Translations under genes and position numbers: made by a program | Part shown: piece after piece, positions 1 through 9,854 of the stretch | Numbering within the stretch: position 1 is the stretch's first letter | Layout of the letters: the number at the start of each line of letters is the position of its first letter | The notes under the pieces: model-generated | What the model saw: the letters and a program-made list of their open reading frames with translations, nothing else | Databases searched by the model: none | Told to the model about the DNA's origin: nothing | Origin: Podochytrium sp. JEL0797 | Taxonomy: Eukaryota > Chytridiomycota > Chytridiomycetes > Chytridiales > Chytriomycetaceae | DNA: 23,088 nucleotides | Direction of reading: 5' to 3' | NCBI GenBank assembly: GCA_027596195.1 | Contig: JADGJG010000348.1 | Location: forward strand, 1 to 23,088

Positions 1-2782
1 GAAACTCTTCGCAATCAGTCGGCAGAGAAAGGTGTTGAGCTTCTGCGTAAGGAGGACCACATTTCGCTGCAGCAGTTTTCTCTCAAGATGGTTGTTGTCG
101 CCGACTCGGGCTACTCGTTCCGCGTCAAAATGACCAACATGCACGAGTTGGACGGCGAAGTTGCCAAGATGCTTCTTCATCTCAAACCCCTCAACAAATC
201 CGAACACGCCGCTTTTGAAAACAAACTTCCTGTATGTGTTTGCGACTACAAGGACTGTGGAAAGACTTTCACGACAATGGGTAACTGGAGACGACACAGA
301 AATACAATTCATGTTCGCGACGTCGCACCAGAGGGCAAAGGCTATTCTGATTATGTTGTTCCTGCCCTAAACGATGCCCCAAACGATGCCGCAAATGCTC
401 CTGAGAACGTGGAGGAGGACGTGGAGGAGAACGAGGACGTGGAGGAATTGGGTGAGGAAGGTGGAGACGACGTGGATGAGATGGACGTGGATGTGGAACA
501 TGAAATCGGTGGTGATGATGCTGGAGAAGCGAACATGCTGGAGGGCGAGGGAGATCCACCCATTCCCGAGCTGGGTCCTGACCCTGTGCCCAACCCTCCC
601 GAGTACTCTTCTCTTGAGGTCACACTATCGACTCCTGGTTCTGCTCTGTTCTTTGGTTCACTGTCCATGATGGCATCGTCGCAAGCCATTGATTCCTCCG
701 AGGTTGCGACTGCTGTTGCCAAGATCTCCACGAGCCGAAACCACCGCTGGCCCTTGCATTTGGATCAAAAATCCGACAACCGCAAGCTCAACAACCCTGC
801 AGCAACTGGACCCGAGAAGAAGAAGGAGTCGTCGTTGTTGCCTGACTACAAGCCGTTCGCGACCGACGCGTCTGATTATGACGCTCTGTCTGACCAAGAA
901 CACTTTTCGTCTTTTACCTCGAACTTGTTGTTCAGCCAGAAACATGGGATCGTGCATCGCCTGACGGGCAACAAGTGCAGTGCAAACCAGGGCTTGTTCA
1001 CTGCCATTCACAGGCAGGTGATGAAGTCGAAGTTCGAAAACTTCAAGAAAAGGGCACTTAAGAAGCAAGGTGTGTTTGTTTTCTTCTCTCTCGTGTTGAT
1101 TTGTTTTATTAATTTTGACTACAGCCAAAGAGACCATGATTCAACTCGTTCGCAGCTTCTTTTACAACGCATACCACAACGGCCTGGCCCGCCGTGGATA
1201 CAAACCCCAGCAGTTCCAGTTGATCCCTAACAATAATGTCGCAGTTCAGTTTCGCGGACATGAAGAAAAAGGGCTGCAACAACTCGACTCCATTTCTGCC
1301 CGTCAAGTTTGCTACTCCATCGAGCCAACGGAAGCCAACACTCCACAACTGCCAGCTTCTGAGAAACCTCCAAAGTCGCGTTCCCTCATGCTCCCAACGA
1401 GGGTGACAATGCAACTAGGCGGCGTCAATGGGACGACTGTCACGCTGGATGTTGCCGCCCGACAGCGACCCAAGCTCCTTCCAACGGACGACACTCACCA
1501 CCTCGGATTGAAGACATCTGATTCGCAAGACTACATCTTCAAACCAATGCAGATTCAGTACCTCGAGAAGACCCAGGTTCTGCTGTTGCACATTCCACTT
1601 GCCCTTGCCGAAACACCCACGCCAGAGAATGCCAAGCCCATCCCTGTTAGTCCACCCGTGAAAAAGCAGCACACATGCACTGATGGCAATTGCCTCGACT
1701 GCTTCACACCGAGATCATTTCGCCCAAAGGCAGTCCCACCCGCTCCGCCCTCCAACACGACGCACACTGATTGGCAGCTGTTGATTTGGGAGGAAGGCAA
1801 GTCCCCGGAATGTCTCAAAAGTTTTCACGCGGCCGGCGAAATCGAGGTCAGGTGGAATCTGAATCCGAAAACGCTGGCCCCTGGAACCCCATGTGTCATT
1901 GCGGCCGACCCAGGACTCAAGACTCCATTCGTGTTTGTTGACAATTACGGCAACATTTACCGCCTCGGATATCGTCACACGCAGCTGATTAAGTATTGTT
2001 ACGATTGTATTGCGGCGCTGGAGTCGGAGTGTGATCAGCGGGTGAACGCGATGGATTCTGTGGTGACCAGACAGGCTGATCTTGATGCAGCTATCAATTC
2101 AATGTATGAGAAGATGAAATCGGCATTGTCAATGGATGGAGTGGATGCGGCAGTGGCGCAGTTGAGGTTGGCTCTGCAGAATGCGAAGGTGGCGGCGCGG
2201 AAAGAGGTCAACGAGGAGTACAAGATTCATCAAGTCGACAATAAGGATGAGTTCGCGAGTCTTCGCAGAGACAAGTTCCAGCAGCATTTTCGGCCACGGA
2301 AGGGGAAGGAGAATGAACGAGTTGACATGGGACCTTTCAAACCCCAGACCTTCGACGAGGAAATCGCCATGTATCGGGCACGAATCGCAGACTTCACGAC
2401 TCTCATTCAAAATGTGTCAGTCCAATTCTGTACCCGGTTTAACATGGTGTACATGCCCAAGTTCAACACAACGACCAACATGGCTGTGCTGGGCTTTGCC
2501 AAGATTCGCGAGCGACTCAAGCGCGAGATGGCGAGGCGTGGTGGTGTTTATGTGGAGGTGGACGAAAACTTCACGACGTGTCTCTGTCCGTTGTGTGGGT
2601 GCAACTCACCACCTGGTCTCAGTCGGTATTTCATTTGTGCAAATGGAAAGTGTGGCTTTCGATGTGATCGCGACACCAAATCTGCGATGCTCATCCTTCT
2701 TCTGTCTCTTACCGCCTCGGTGATGGAGACAAATTACCTTCGTCTCCTAGTTGACGCCCTCCCGGGCAAGGATTCCAATTAG
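1..2782 (+). CDS. Fanzor-like (TnpB-related) RNA-guided DNA endonuclease with N-terminal C2H2 zinc finger, 5'-partial
   Basis: Exons are 1-1069 and 1125-2782. The frame is open from base 1, so the true start lies outside the window and 908 codons are visible. Visible residues 81-104 form a C2H2 finger (C-x4-C-x12-H-x4-H, bases 241-312). Residues about 136-180 are strongly Glu/Asp-rich. The C-terminal half carries a RuvC-like nuclease: RuvC-I 'AADPGLKTPF' with Asp618 (bases 1907-1909), a helical insertion (about 640-780), 'MPKF' at 800-803 where RuvC-II is expected, 'VDENFTT' with Glu837, a zinc ribbon (CPLC at 844-847, then C861-x4-C866), and RuvC-III 'DRDTKSAM' with Asp873. This order matches eukaryotic Fanzor proteins, which are TnpB homologues that cut DNA guided by an omega-RNA. 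A TnpB-like protein of another subgroup is the alternative. No stops or frameshifts are visible, so it could be active. No transposase, left end or terminal repeat is visible here. Confidence 0.82.
1070..1124 (+). other. Intron joining the zinc-finger half to the nuclease half of the Fanzor-like gene
   Basis: The donor is AAG|GTGTGT and the acceptor is CTACAG|CC, 55 nt apart. Splicing leaves one base from exon 1 plus two from exon 2, giving an Ala codon, and restores the frame into 'KETMIQLVRSF'. Read without splicing, the upstream frame stops at 1228-1230. The size and sites match the other introns in the window. Without this intron the gene would be mis-called as two separate proteins. Confidence 0.8.
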
Positions 2783-2822
2783 TTTTCTGTAAGTTCTGTT
2801 TTTTTCGTTTTTTAAACCAAAA
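2721..2822 (+). ncRNA. Possible omega-RNA scaffold at the 3' end of the Fanzor-like gene (speculative)
   Basis: Two closely spaced hairpins sit over the last codons. The first pairs GGAGAC (2725-2730) with GTCTCC (2742-2747) across an 11-nt loop. The second pairs GCCC (2756-2759) with GGGC (2764-2767) across a 4-nt loop. TnpB and Fanzor guide RNAs are known to derive from the 3' end of the nuclease gene and its flank, so this is where one would look. The stems are short and could be chance. No right transposon end was recognised. Confidence 0.22.
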
Positions 2823-2898
2823 TTAAGTATCTTCTCTCCCGTGACTCATAGTCAAATTAGGTATTATTAATAAGCAACGACAAAAAAACATCTCGAAA

Positions 2899-4050
2899 AT
2901 GGACGCGTCAATTAAGACTGCCCCCACACCGAGACTTTCCATCGACGGCACTCTCGGCGGCGGCCAGATAGTGCGCAACGCACTGGTGTATTCCATCCTC
3001 ACGGAGATTCCTGTTTCCCTCCATTCGATCCGCGCTTCGAGGCGCCCACCGGGTCTTCGCCCACAGCACTTGACGGGCGTGCAGTTGATGGCCGAGCTGG
3101 CGGGTGCGGAGATGGAAGTGGGATCGAACAACACTTTGCTGCGGTTCGAGCCACCGGCGGAGGAGGGGGGTGGTGGTTGTGGTCGAGGTTGTGGTCAAGG
3201 GATTGATTTTGTGGCCGACACAAAGACGGCGGGGTCCATCACGCTGCTTGTGCAATGTGCACTTCCCGTGTTGCTGTTCCGGAGCGGTGGGGTGCGAGAA
3301 ACGCGCGTCGTGTTGAAGGGCGGCACGAATGCGACACTGGCGCCGCAGATTGACTTTTTGGTTCACATCTTCAAGCCATTCGCAGCCACGCATTTTGGAA
3401 TCCTCTTTGACATGAACCTCGTGAGGCGCGGGTTTTACCCCAAGGGAGGTGGTCAAGTCAACCTCGCTGTGATACCACGCACGTCCCCGATTCCCGCCAT
3501 CACACTGCTCGACCGTGGAACCGTCATTCAGATCAAAGGCTTTGTTGTGATTGGAGGCAATACTCCGTTTGCTATTGCAACGCGGTTGAAGCGCGCGGCC
3601 GAGTCGCGAATCGAACGCGAGTTTCCGAATTGTCCGTGTTTCATCGAAGTGGATGACGCTGGGGCGCGAAATGGGCCTAGTACATGTATTGGTTCTGGAG
3701 GCGGGATTTTGATGTATGTCATCACTGACACGGGGTGTGTGTTGGCTGGGTCTGCGGTCGCGAGTTTCAGAGAAGTGCCGGAAATCACGGCCTCAGCGGC
3801 TGTGGATGAGCTTGTCAAGAATGTGAGGGAAGGGGGGTGCGTCGATGAGTACATGCAGGATCAGATTGTTGTGTTTTTGGCATTGGCTGAGGGGACTTCG
3901 AAGGTGCTGGTGGGTCATATCACCGAGCACACGCGTTCTGCCATACAACTTGCCGAGAAAATGACTGGAGCCAAGTTTGTCATTGAAGCGCAAGGTGGTT
4001 TGACGAATGTAATAACTTGCGATGGGATTGGGTTTGGAAATAAATCGTGA
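2899..4050 (+). CDS. RTCA: RNA 3'-terminal phosphate cyclase (RTCA)
   Basis: This single-exon gene encodes 383 aa, close to the usual 340-370. The enzyme converts RNA 3'-phosphate to 2',3'-cyclic phosphate using ATP through an adenylyl-histidine intermediate. The N-terminus has 'IDGTLGGGQIVRNAL' (15-29), then 'RRPPGLRPQHL' (48-58). The family signature RG-x2-P-x-GGG is at 177-185. The probable catalytic His is H344 in 'ITEHTRSAIQLAEK', aligning with the conserved 'HTQTAI' of animal RTCA. The intact His and glycine motif favour a true cyclase over the inactive paralogue RCL1. A Gly/Cys-rich insertion lies at about residues 89-101 (bases 3163-3201). The start at 2899 gives the full N-terminal strand. 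It begins 116 bp after the Fanzor stop. An AATAAA overlaps its last codons (4039-4044). Confidence 0.9.
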   Translation: MDASIKTAPTPRLSIDGTLGGGQIVRNALVYSILTEIPVSLHSIRASRRPPGLRPQHLTGVQLMAELAGAEMEVGSNNTLLRFEPPAEEGGGGCGRGCGQGIDFVADTKTAGSITLLVQCALPVLLFRSGGVRETRVVLKGGTNATLAPQIDFLVHIFKPFAATHFGILFDMNLVRRGFYPKGGGQVNLAVIPRTSPIPAITLLDRGTVIQIKGFVVIGGNTPFAIATRLKRAAESRIEREFPNCPCFIEVDDAGARNGPSTCIGSGGGILMYVITDTGCVLAGSAVASFREVPEITASAAVDELVKNVREGGCVDEYMQDQIVVFLALAEGTSKVLVGHITEHTRSAIQLAEKMTGAKFVIEAQGGLTNVITCDGIGFGNKS

Positions 4051-4204
4051 AAACTACTCTTTCCTCCCCTCTCTTCTCAAACTCTCTCTCTCACAGCCTC
4101 CCTATTAAAAAACATTTTTAACGGAGACGATCAGTTTTCTGCGAAAAAAAACCCCATCTCCGACGCATCTCCAAAAAAATTCTCATTTCAAGACCCCACC
4201 CCAA
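4051..4204 (+). promoter_or_regulatory. Pyrimidine-rich intergenic leader
   Basis: This short spacer between RTCA and the next gene is dominated by CT runs (about 4057-4104), followed by A-rich stretches up to the ATG. Such CT-rich tracts are common in fungal promoters and 5' leaders. No TATA box was recognised. Confidence 0.3.
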
Positions 4205-6920
4205 ATGAGCCGACCGCCGACAAACACTGTTGCGCCCAGTGCGGCCGACTTTGAGCGGTCGCTGCGGGAAACCAGCACGCGGATGACGCTGCCGCAGAAT
4301 GCCATGGACGTGGACTCGGATCTCAGCGATATCAGCGACGAGTTGAACCACCCGCCGTCGAATGCCTATGCGAACACTCCCTATGGCAACACTCCCTATG
4401 GGAACACCTCCTATGGGAACACTCCCTATGGGGCGACGCAGCCTGCGCCGCAGTTCAATGTGCAACAGCACCAGCACCAACAACTCCAACATCAACAGCA
4501 ACAGCAAGCGAGGCAGATGCAGTTCCAACCGCCCCCCTCCCAGCCCAAGACTCAACCGCAAGCACCTCCTCCGAAACGTGGCTTGTTTGGCCTTGGGCGC
4601 CGCAAAGACGAAGCGGTGAGCGACCCCTTTCTGCCCAATTTATTTTCTTTTCTCATTTATTTTATTTTTTATTTTTTAGCCGCCTTCGCAGCAGCAGCAA
4701 AAACGCCTCAGCGTCGAGAAGCGCCAAAGCATCGAAAAACGCCTCAGCAACATGAACCCCGATCAACCCCACGTCAACAAGCGTGCCTCCCTCGAGATCA
4801 AACTGCACGATGGCCTGATTGTCGTGGACGAGGAGGAGCGCAACCGCATCAACAAGAAGGCGAACCAGCAGCAGCAGCAGGTCTTCAACCACCCCATTGT
4901 GAACCATTTCCAGCATCAATCCCCCACACGTGCTGCATTTGGTAATTCCCCTGCGGGTCCCATGTCCCAGCAGCAACAGCAGTATGATCCGAGGGTCCAG
5001 AGACCGCCGACGCAGCCGCAGTATCCGCAGCAGCATGCATTTGGGGGCAATACCGGTGGACCCGCTTTTGGGGGACCACAGTACCAACAACGCCCGCCGC
5101 CTCCTGGAATGGGAATGGGTGTAGGACCCTCTGCGCCAATTCGACCTGGAATGAGTCCACAACCTGTTGGAATGGGAGGCGGTCCCATGGCGGGTAGTGG
5201 TGGTTCTATGGCGTTCCAGGGCCCCCCGCGCCAAGGCAGTCTCAATAACGTCCCAGCGGGCCAACCCCAACAACAACAGCAGTTCCAACGTCCCACCCCC
5301 CCAGGACAATTTCAGCAACAGCAGCCAATTTATGCCCCGCTCATGAATGGACCCAACGCCCCACTGACCCCTTCGTCGTCGACTTCCGGATCCTCCTTCT
5401 CATCACAGTTTCCCGGCATGACAACCGCCTCGACCCAGCAATCCTCGATGCCAGGAAGTCGACCCCTCTACAACACTCCCAACGGCACCAACCCCGGCGG
5501 TCCTCCCAATCAACCTCAAAACCAGCTTCTCATGCCTGCGGGGTTACCCTCGATTCCGCGCCAAAGCCCCATGATGCTGGATCACCTCCAATCGCAGACG
5601 TGGGATTCGCAGAAATACAACACGACCGCGCCCCCTCTTTCGCAGCAGCAGCAGCAGCAGCCACCACCTCAGCAACAGGTTGCGCCTACGAACATGGGCA
5701 TGCCGCCTGCGAAACATCCACCTGTTATCCCCGAAGAGCAGTTTGTCCCGACCAACGACGCGGACGCGAACGAAGAGTACTACGACGACGACGATTCCGA
5801 TGACGAAAGTGCTGCTTCGTTTATTTCGTTTGACGAGGAGACGGAGGACAATACCGAGTACAATGCGATTGTCGATTACGACCTCCTCGACGTGATTATG
5901 GGCGGGAGTACCGATTATGAGGCGCCCATGCCGCGTGTTTCGCATGGGAGGAAGATTGTGTTCAATTCGATGGTGAAGGCGCAGAGTTTTGTGAGGGTGT
6001 TGAAGGATGGGGAGGTGGGGAGTGGGGGTGTGGGTGACCCCGATGGGGCGACGGAGATGGAGGAGGAGGAAGAGGAAGAGGAGTATGACGATGAGGAGAG
6101 TGAAGTGGATGAGAGTCCACCGAGTCCTGTTGTCGAGGTGGTGAGTTTGGTGCCGCTGCGACCGGCGGATCTCGAGGGGGAACCTGTGCAGCCTGAAATT
6201 ACCCCGCGCGGGGTCAGTTTGAAGATGGCGGCTGGGGCGGGCGGTGGGGAGTTTGTGGCGGCGGATTCGGTTGCGTCTGTGTCGCCGCCGGTTTCGGTGG
6301 ATCCTGTTGAGTCTGTGGTGGAGGTGTCGACGAAAAGTATTGGGACGGGGGAGGTGGAGTCGCCTCTTGTCGACGACGCGGCGATGTTGTTGCTTCCTCC
6401 GGCGCCTTCGCAGCAACCGCAACCTGCGAGAAAGAAGGTGCGACACGTGCTCATTCAAACGCGGGGAGCCACGTTGAAGCATCAGCAGACCATGACGGAG
6501 CTCACGATGGCCACAGAGTCTCTTGACAACGAGTTTAATCTTTTGAGTGAGCTCCCTGGCGGCAGTGGTGGTGGTGGTGGTGGGAGTAGCAGCAAACCCG
6601 TGACTCTTGATTCTGCGATGGTGACGGACCCGGAGGAAGTGGACCCGCGGATTCCCGAGCTTGAGGCCGAAACGGTATTCCTGCAAGCGCAGAATGAGGC
6701 GTTGCGGGAGCAACTTGGGCAGATGCAAGCTATGGAGGAGGCACGGCGGGTGGAGCGGCAGACGGAGAAGGATCAGTTTGATCGGTTGAGTGCGGCGGCC
6801 ATGAAAAAGATTCAGGAGTTGATGGTGGAGAGGAAGATGATGGAGGTGGAGGTGGATGGGTTGAGGAGACAAGTGGGTGGGTTGGAGGAGCTCGTGGGGC
6901 GGTGGACGATGGACGAATAA
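4205..6920 (+). CDS. Unrecognised Gln/Pro-rich disordered protein with C-terminal coiled coil
   Basis: Exons 4205-4615 and 4680-6920 (64-nt intron, phase 0) give 883 aa. I do not recognise a family. The visible layout is: an N-terminal region with an Asp/Ser-rich patch; five YGNTP-like pentapeptides (residues 55-79); a Gln/His run; a short basic patch 'KRGLFGLGRRK'; charged helices after the splice ('KRLSVEKRQSIEKRLS'); a long Gln/Pro/Gly/Met low-complexity stretch (about 220-500); acidic clusters near the translations of 5776-5805 and 6055-6115; a poly-Gly stretch near 6560-6590; and a final heptad-rich Leu/Glu/Met coiled coil (about 6650-6900). The composition suggests a scaffold or condensate-type protein, but that is inference. 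The reading frame of exon 2 is uninterrupted for 746 codons, which argues for a real gene despite the low complexity. Confidence 0.75.
4367..4441 (+). repeat. Five tandem 15-bp units encoding YGNTP-like pentapeptides
   Basis: The units translate as YANTP, YGNTP, YGNTS, YGNTP, YGATQ. They are in-frame, so copy-number change would not break the gene. Base differences between units are few, indicating a recent expansion. Confidence 0.85.
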
Positions 6921-7102
6921 TTGGGGGACGGAGGGTTTGACGCGTTTTTGGGCTTGAGATTTTCTATAGATTGTTTCTCTTTTCGAGTATTTGTCAGTTT
7001 TTCCGGGCAACGATTGGGAGCACAACGGAGCACAACGGGGGAAAAGGTTCAAAATTCGACGAAAACCCCTTGTTTGTTTGAATGAAATTTTCCTGGGCCT
7101 CA

Positions 7103-7110
7103 TATATAAT
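7103..7110 (+). promoter_or_regulatory. TATA-like box of the MFS transporter gene
   Basis: TATATAAT lies about 63 bp upstream of the ATG at 7173 and is followed by a T-rich stretch and a CA-rich leader. This is the clearest TATA element in the window and fits a regulated exporter gene. The 252-bp spacer 6921-7172 shows nothing else. Confidence 0.45.
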
Positions 7111-7172
7111 CGACTGGGGTTGATTTTTATTTTTTTTTATCATCCCAATTCCACCACAAGCCACACTTTCAA

Positions 7173-9054
7173 ATGGCATCTGACGCATCAAAAAGCCCAG
7201 AGATTGCCGATGTCGCCGAAGTTCACACGGAAACCAAAAAGACTATCAGCATCTCGGACGACAGTGTCAATCCTGGTCCCATCTTGACGAAGCTTGAGTT
7301 CGTTCTTGTGTTCGTGGGTCTTGCCCTGGCAGTATTCTTGGCGGCCCTTGATCAGGTGTGTGTGTGTGGTAGTAACTCAATCGGCTCTAGTATCACTCAA
7401 GTCTTACATTACACACCTTCCTTCCTCTGTCCCTTTTTATTCAACTGTAGACCATTGTTTCTGTCGCCTTGCAAGCGATCGCATCCGAATTTAATGCTCT
7501 CAGCGAAATCAACTGGATCGCCACTGGATACTTTTTGACTAGTACTGCCTTCATTCCCGTGTACGGACAATTGGCGGACATCTTTGGTCGCAAGCCCATC
7601 TTCCTTCTTGCTATCTTCATCTTCGAACTGGGCTCGCTCTTGTGTGGAGTCGCGACGGGCATGGACTTTTTGATTGCTGCGAGAGCGATTGCCGGAGTCG
7701 GTGGATCGGGTATCGTTTCGCTCGCAATTATCATCATTTCGGACCTCACTGCCGTGAGAGATCGTGGCAAGTACTTGGGAATCATTGGAGCGTGCTTTGG
7801 GGTCGCGTCGGTCGCTGGTCCTTTGCTCGGTGGTGTCTTTGTCGACCATGTCTCTTGGCGCTGGTGTTTCTACATCAACCTTCCCATCGGTGCTTTCACG
7901 GTCGCCGTGATTGTCTTTTGCTTGAAGCTTCCGAAGACTACCAACGAAAACCTCTTTGAGTCGTTCAAACGCATCGATTGGCTTGGAACTTTCTTGCTCG
8001 TCTCGTCTGTGATCTGTCTTCTTGTCCCGATTCAAGGTAATTCCCTTTCCCCCCTTCTCTTTCTTTCCTCTCCTAATCCCATCCCAATTTTAGGCGGTGG
8101 TTCCATGTACCCTTGGGACTCTCCCCTCGTTATTTCGCTGTTTGTCGTGGGAGCCGTGCTGCTGTTTGCGTTCATTTACGTTCAAGGATGGGTGGCCAAG
8201 AACCCTGTGTTGACGTTTGAGTTGTTCAAGAACCGTGAAGCTGTGGCTGTGTTTGGAACCGCGTTTTTCCTTGGATGCGCCTTCTTTATTCTCATTTTCT
8301 ACGTGCCGTTGTGGTTCCAGGTCGTGTTGGGATGTAAGTTTTGCATTTTTGTTTTGTCTCCTCCACACCGCAGAAACTAACAAAATGTAATCCAGCGTCT
8401 GCCATGGAAGCCGGAATCCACACCATCCCTTTGATCATGGGAGTCACCATCTGCTCCCTTTCTTCGGGAGCCGTTGCCACCACCACCGGAATCTTCTACC
8501 CCTTCATCCCAGTCTCTGCCGCCGTGACCGCCATCGGTTCCGGCCTCATGACCACCCTCGACGAATACTCTGGCATGTGGCAACAAATCCTCTACCTCAT
8601 CATTGGCGGCGCCGGAGTCGGCTGTTCTATCCAAAACAATATGATTGCCGCCCAAATGTGCGTGAAACCCGAACTCTTGTCAGTCGTGACGGCCACCACC
8701 AACTTTTTCCAAACCATTGGCGCTGTTCTCGGAATCGCTGTTTGTTCTTCTCTGTTCAACAACCACTTGCAACCGAATATTGAGGCTGCCATGGTCCTCT
8801 TCAACGCGACGATGGTTGTGCCTGAGGGATACCCCGCGGACGTGTTTTTCGTCGACCCTGCCAGTTTGCATGATCCGCTGTTGATTGTGGAGGGGAGCGC
8901 GTTGCAGATGGCTCTTGTGAGAGGATACACGGAGACGTTGCAGATGCTGTTTTGGTTGCCAGTGGGTTTCGGGGTGTGCATGTTTGTGACGAGTTTGTTT
9001 ATGAAGAAGGAGAGGTTGCCGCAGGGGACTGAGATTGAGATGGCGATTGCGTGA
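7173..9054 (+). CDS. MFS drug:H+ antiporter, DHA2 (14-helix) type
   Basis: Exons 7173-7355, 7451-8036, 8094-8333 and 8396-9054 give 555 aa, typical of the family. It is a plasma- or vacuolar-membrane proton-driven exporter; the substrate cannot be read from sequence. Motifs: 'LDQTIVSVAL' (59-68), formed across the first splice, a DHA-family motif in helix 1; MFS motif A 'GQLADIFGRK' (100-109); antiporter motif C 'GPLLGG' (184-189); and 'WRWCFYINLPIG' (197-208), characteristic of DHA2. Many hydrophobic segments follow. For the last intron the acceptor at 8395 is used, since the nearer CAG at 8373 would create an immediate stop. The N-terminal 40 residues are polar and cytosolic. Intron 2 (8037-8093) is 57 nt with no in-frame stop. 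Confidence 0.9.
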
Positions 9055-9296
9055 GATGGTTTGTTTTGTGGGATTGGTGGTGAAGACGGGGGGTTTGGGG
9101 TTGGGTTCGTGTCAACTGATGGTTGGAAAAAAAGGAGCAGTATGCTCCCATCGACGCACACATGGTATTTGGTTTTTCACTTGAATTTATGGTGGAAACG
9201 CTCCAATAATACAGTAATTTCGAAAAATTGTCGTTTCTCTTTTTTTCTCTCTTGCTTTTCGGCGTTTGTCGCTTGTTTTCTTTTCCAAGGAGCAGA
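9055..9296. other. MFS 3' flank, no gene seen
   Basis: This stretch is G/T-rich just after the stop and then T-rich. It has a small perfect inverted repeat, GGAGCA-GTA-TGCTCC (9134-9148), and an AATAAT (about 9206) that could serve as a weak polyadenylation signal. No supported open frame. Confidence 0.4.
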
Positions 9297-9672
9297 CCGG
9301 ACGGAATCCAGACTTGGAGAAGAACACGGCCAAAAACAACACGGCCACCTAAGATCAGTCGCGACTACCATCGCTTTGCACGCACACATCTCGACGAGTG
9401 ACGCCGAGACTAATAGAAACCAGTTGTAGAGATTTTTCTGAGTTTTTCTCATTTGTGTGCCGCTGCTTGAGGTGCAGAGTTCTGTGCAGAGTGAGCTTGC
9501 GGAGGCATCGTTCCACCGCGAGACGACTTCGAACGACGCGGCGCTCATCGCCCAACGCGTCAAAGCCACTCGCTGCTTGTCGACCGCTTCTTCCGCACCA
9601 CCGCTAACCAAAGAGCCAGACAAGTTCGAACCCTTAACCTATCTGTATCTGGGCCAGCTGTGTATGACCAAC
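9297..9672 (+). repeat. Repeat block A, copy 1
   Basis: This block is clearly homologous, in the same orientation, to 21992-22371. Shared landmarks are the start 'CCGGACGGAATCCAGACTTGG', the middle 'TTCTTCCGCACCACCGCTAA' and the end 'CCTTAACCTATCTGTATCT'. The copies differ by many substitutions and small indels. Open frames exist on both strands, but differences fall evenly over codon positions and indels break the frame, so it looks like decayed sequence. Its origin is unknown. Confidence 0.75.
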
Positions 9673-9854
9673 GTGGGGGGGCTGCCGTTTCTTGGTTTCG
9701 ATTTCGAGCCCTCAATTGAAAAAACGAGGAGACGGGGTCCACCGATTATGCGCGTTCACGTACCAATTGCGTATTCCCTCATCGTCTCTCATTCTCCAAT
9801 TATCAACCTCATCCGCCCCTCTCTAGTCCTCTATAACTCCCGCTAGAAAATTAG
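9673..9854. other. Spacer between repeats A1 and B1
   Basis: No gene, structure or recognisable element was seen. Confidence 0.4.

Noticed and set aside
2783..2898. Right terminal inverted repeat of a Fanzor-carrying transposon
   Set aside because: No convincing repeat could be paired because the left end is outside the window; only short A/T-rich similarities are present.
1..4050. A functional link between the Fanzor-like nuclease and the neighbouring RNA cyclase
   Set aside because: Both concern nucleic-acid ends, but eukaryotic neighbours are rarely co-functional and RTCA is a common housekeeping gene. There is no shared promoter or fusion.
4367..4441. CRISPR-like or other non-coding tandem array
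   Set aside because: Units are 15 bp, directly abutting and in-frame within a coding exon; there are no spacers.
5544..7103. 519-codon open frame on the - strand
   Set aside because: It is antisense to the long exon of the 883-aa protein. Its product is an Arg/His/Leu-rich shadow created by that gene's repetitive GC-rich codons, with no recognisable domain.
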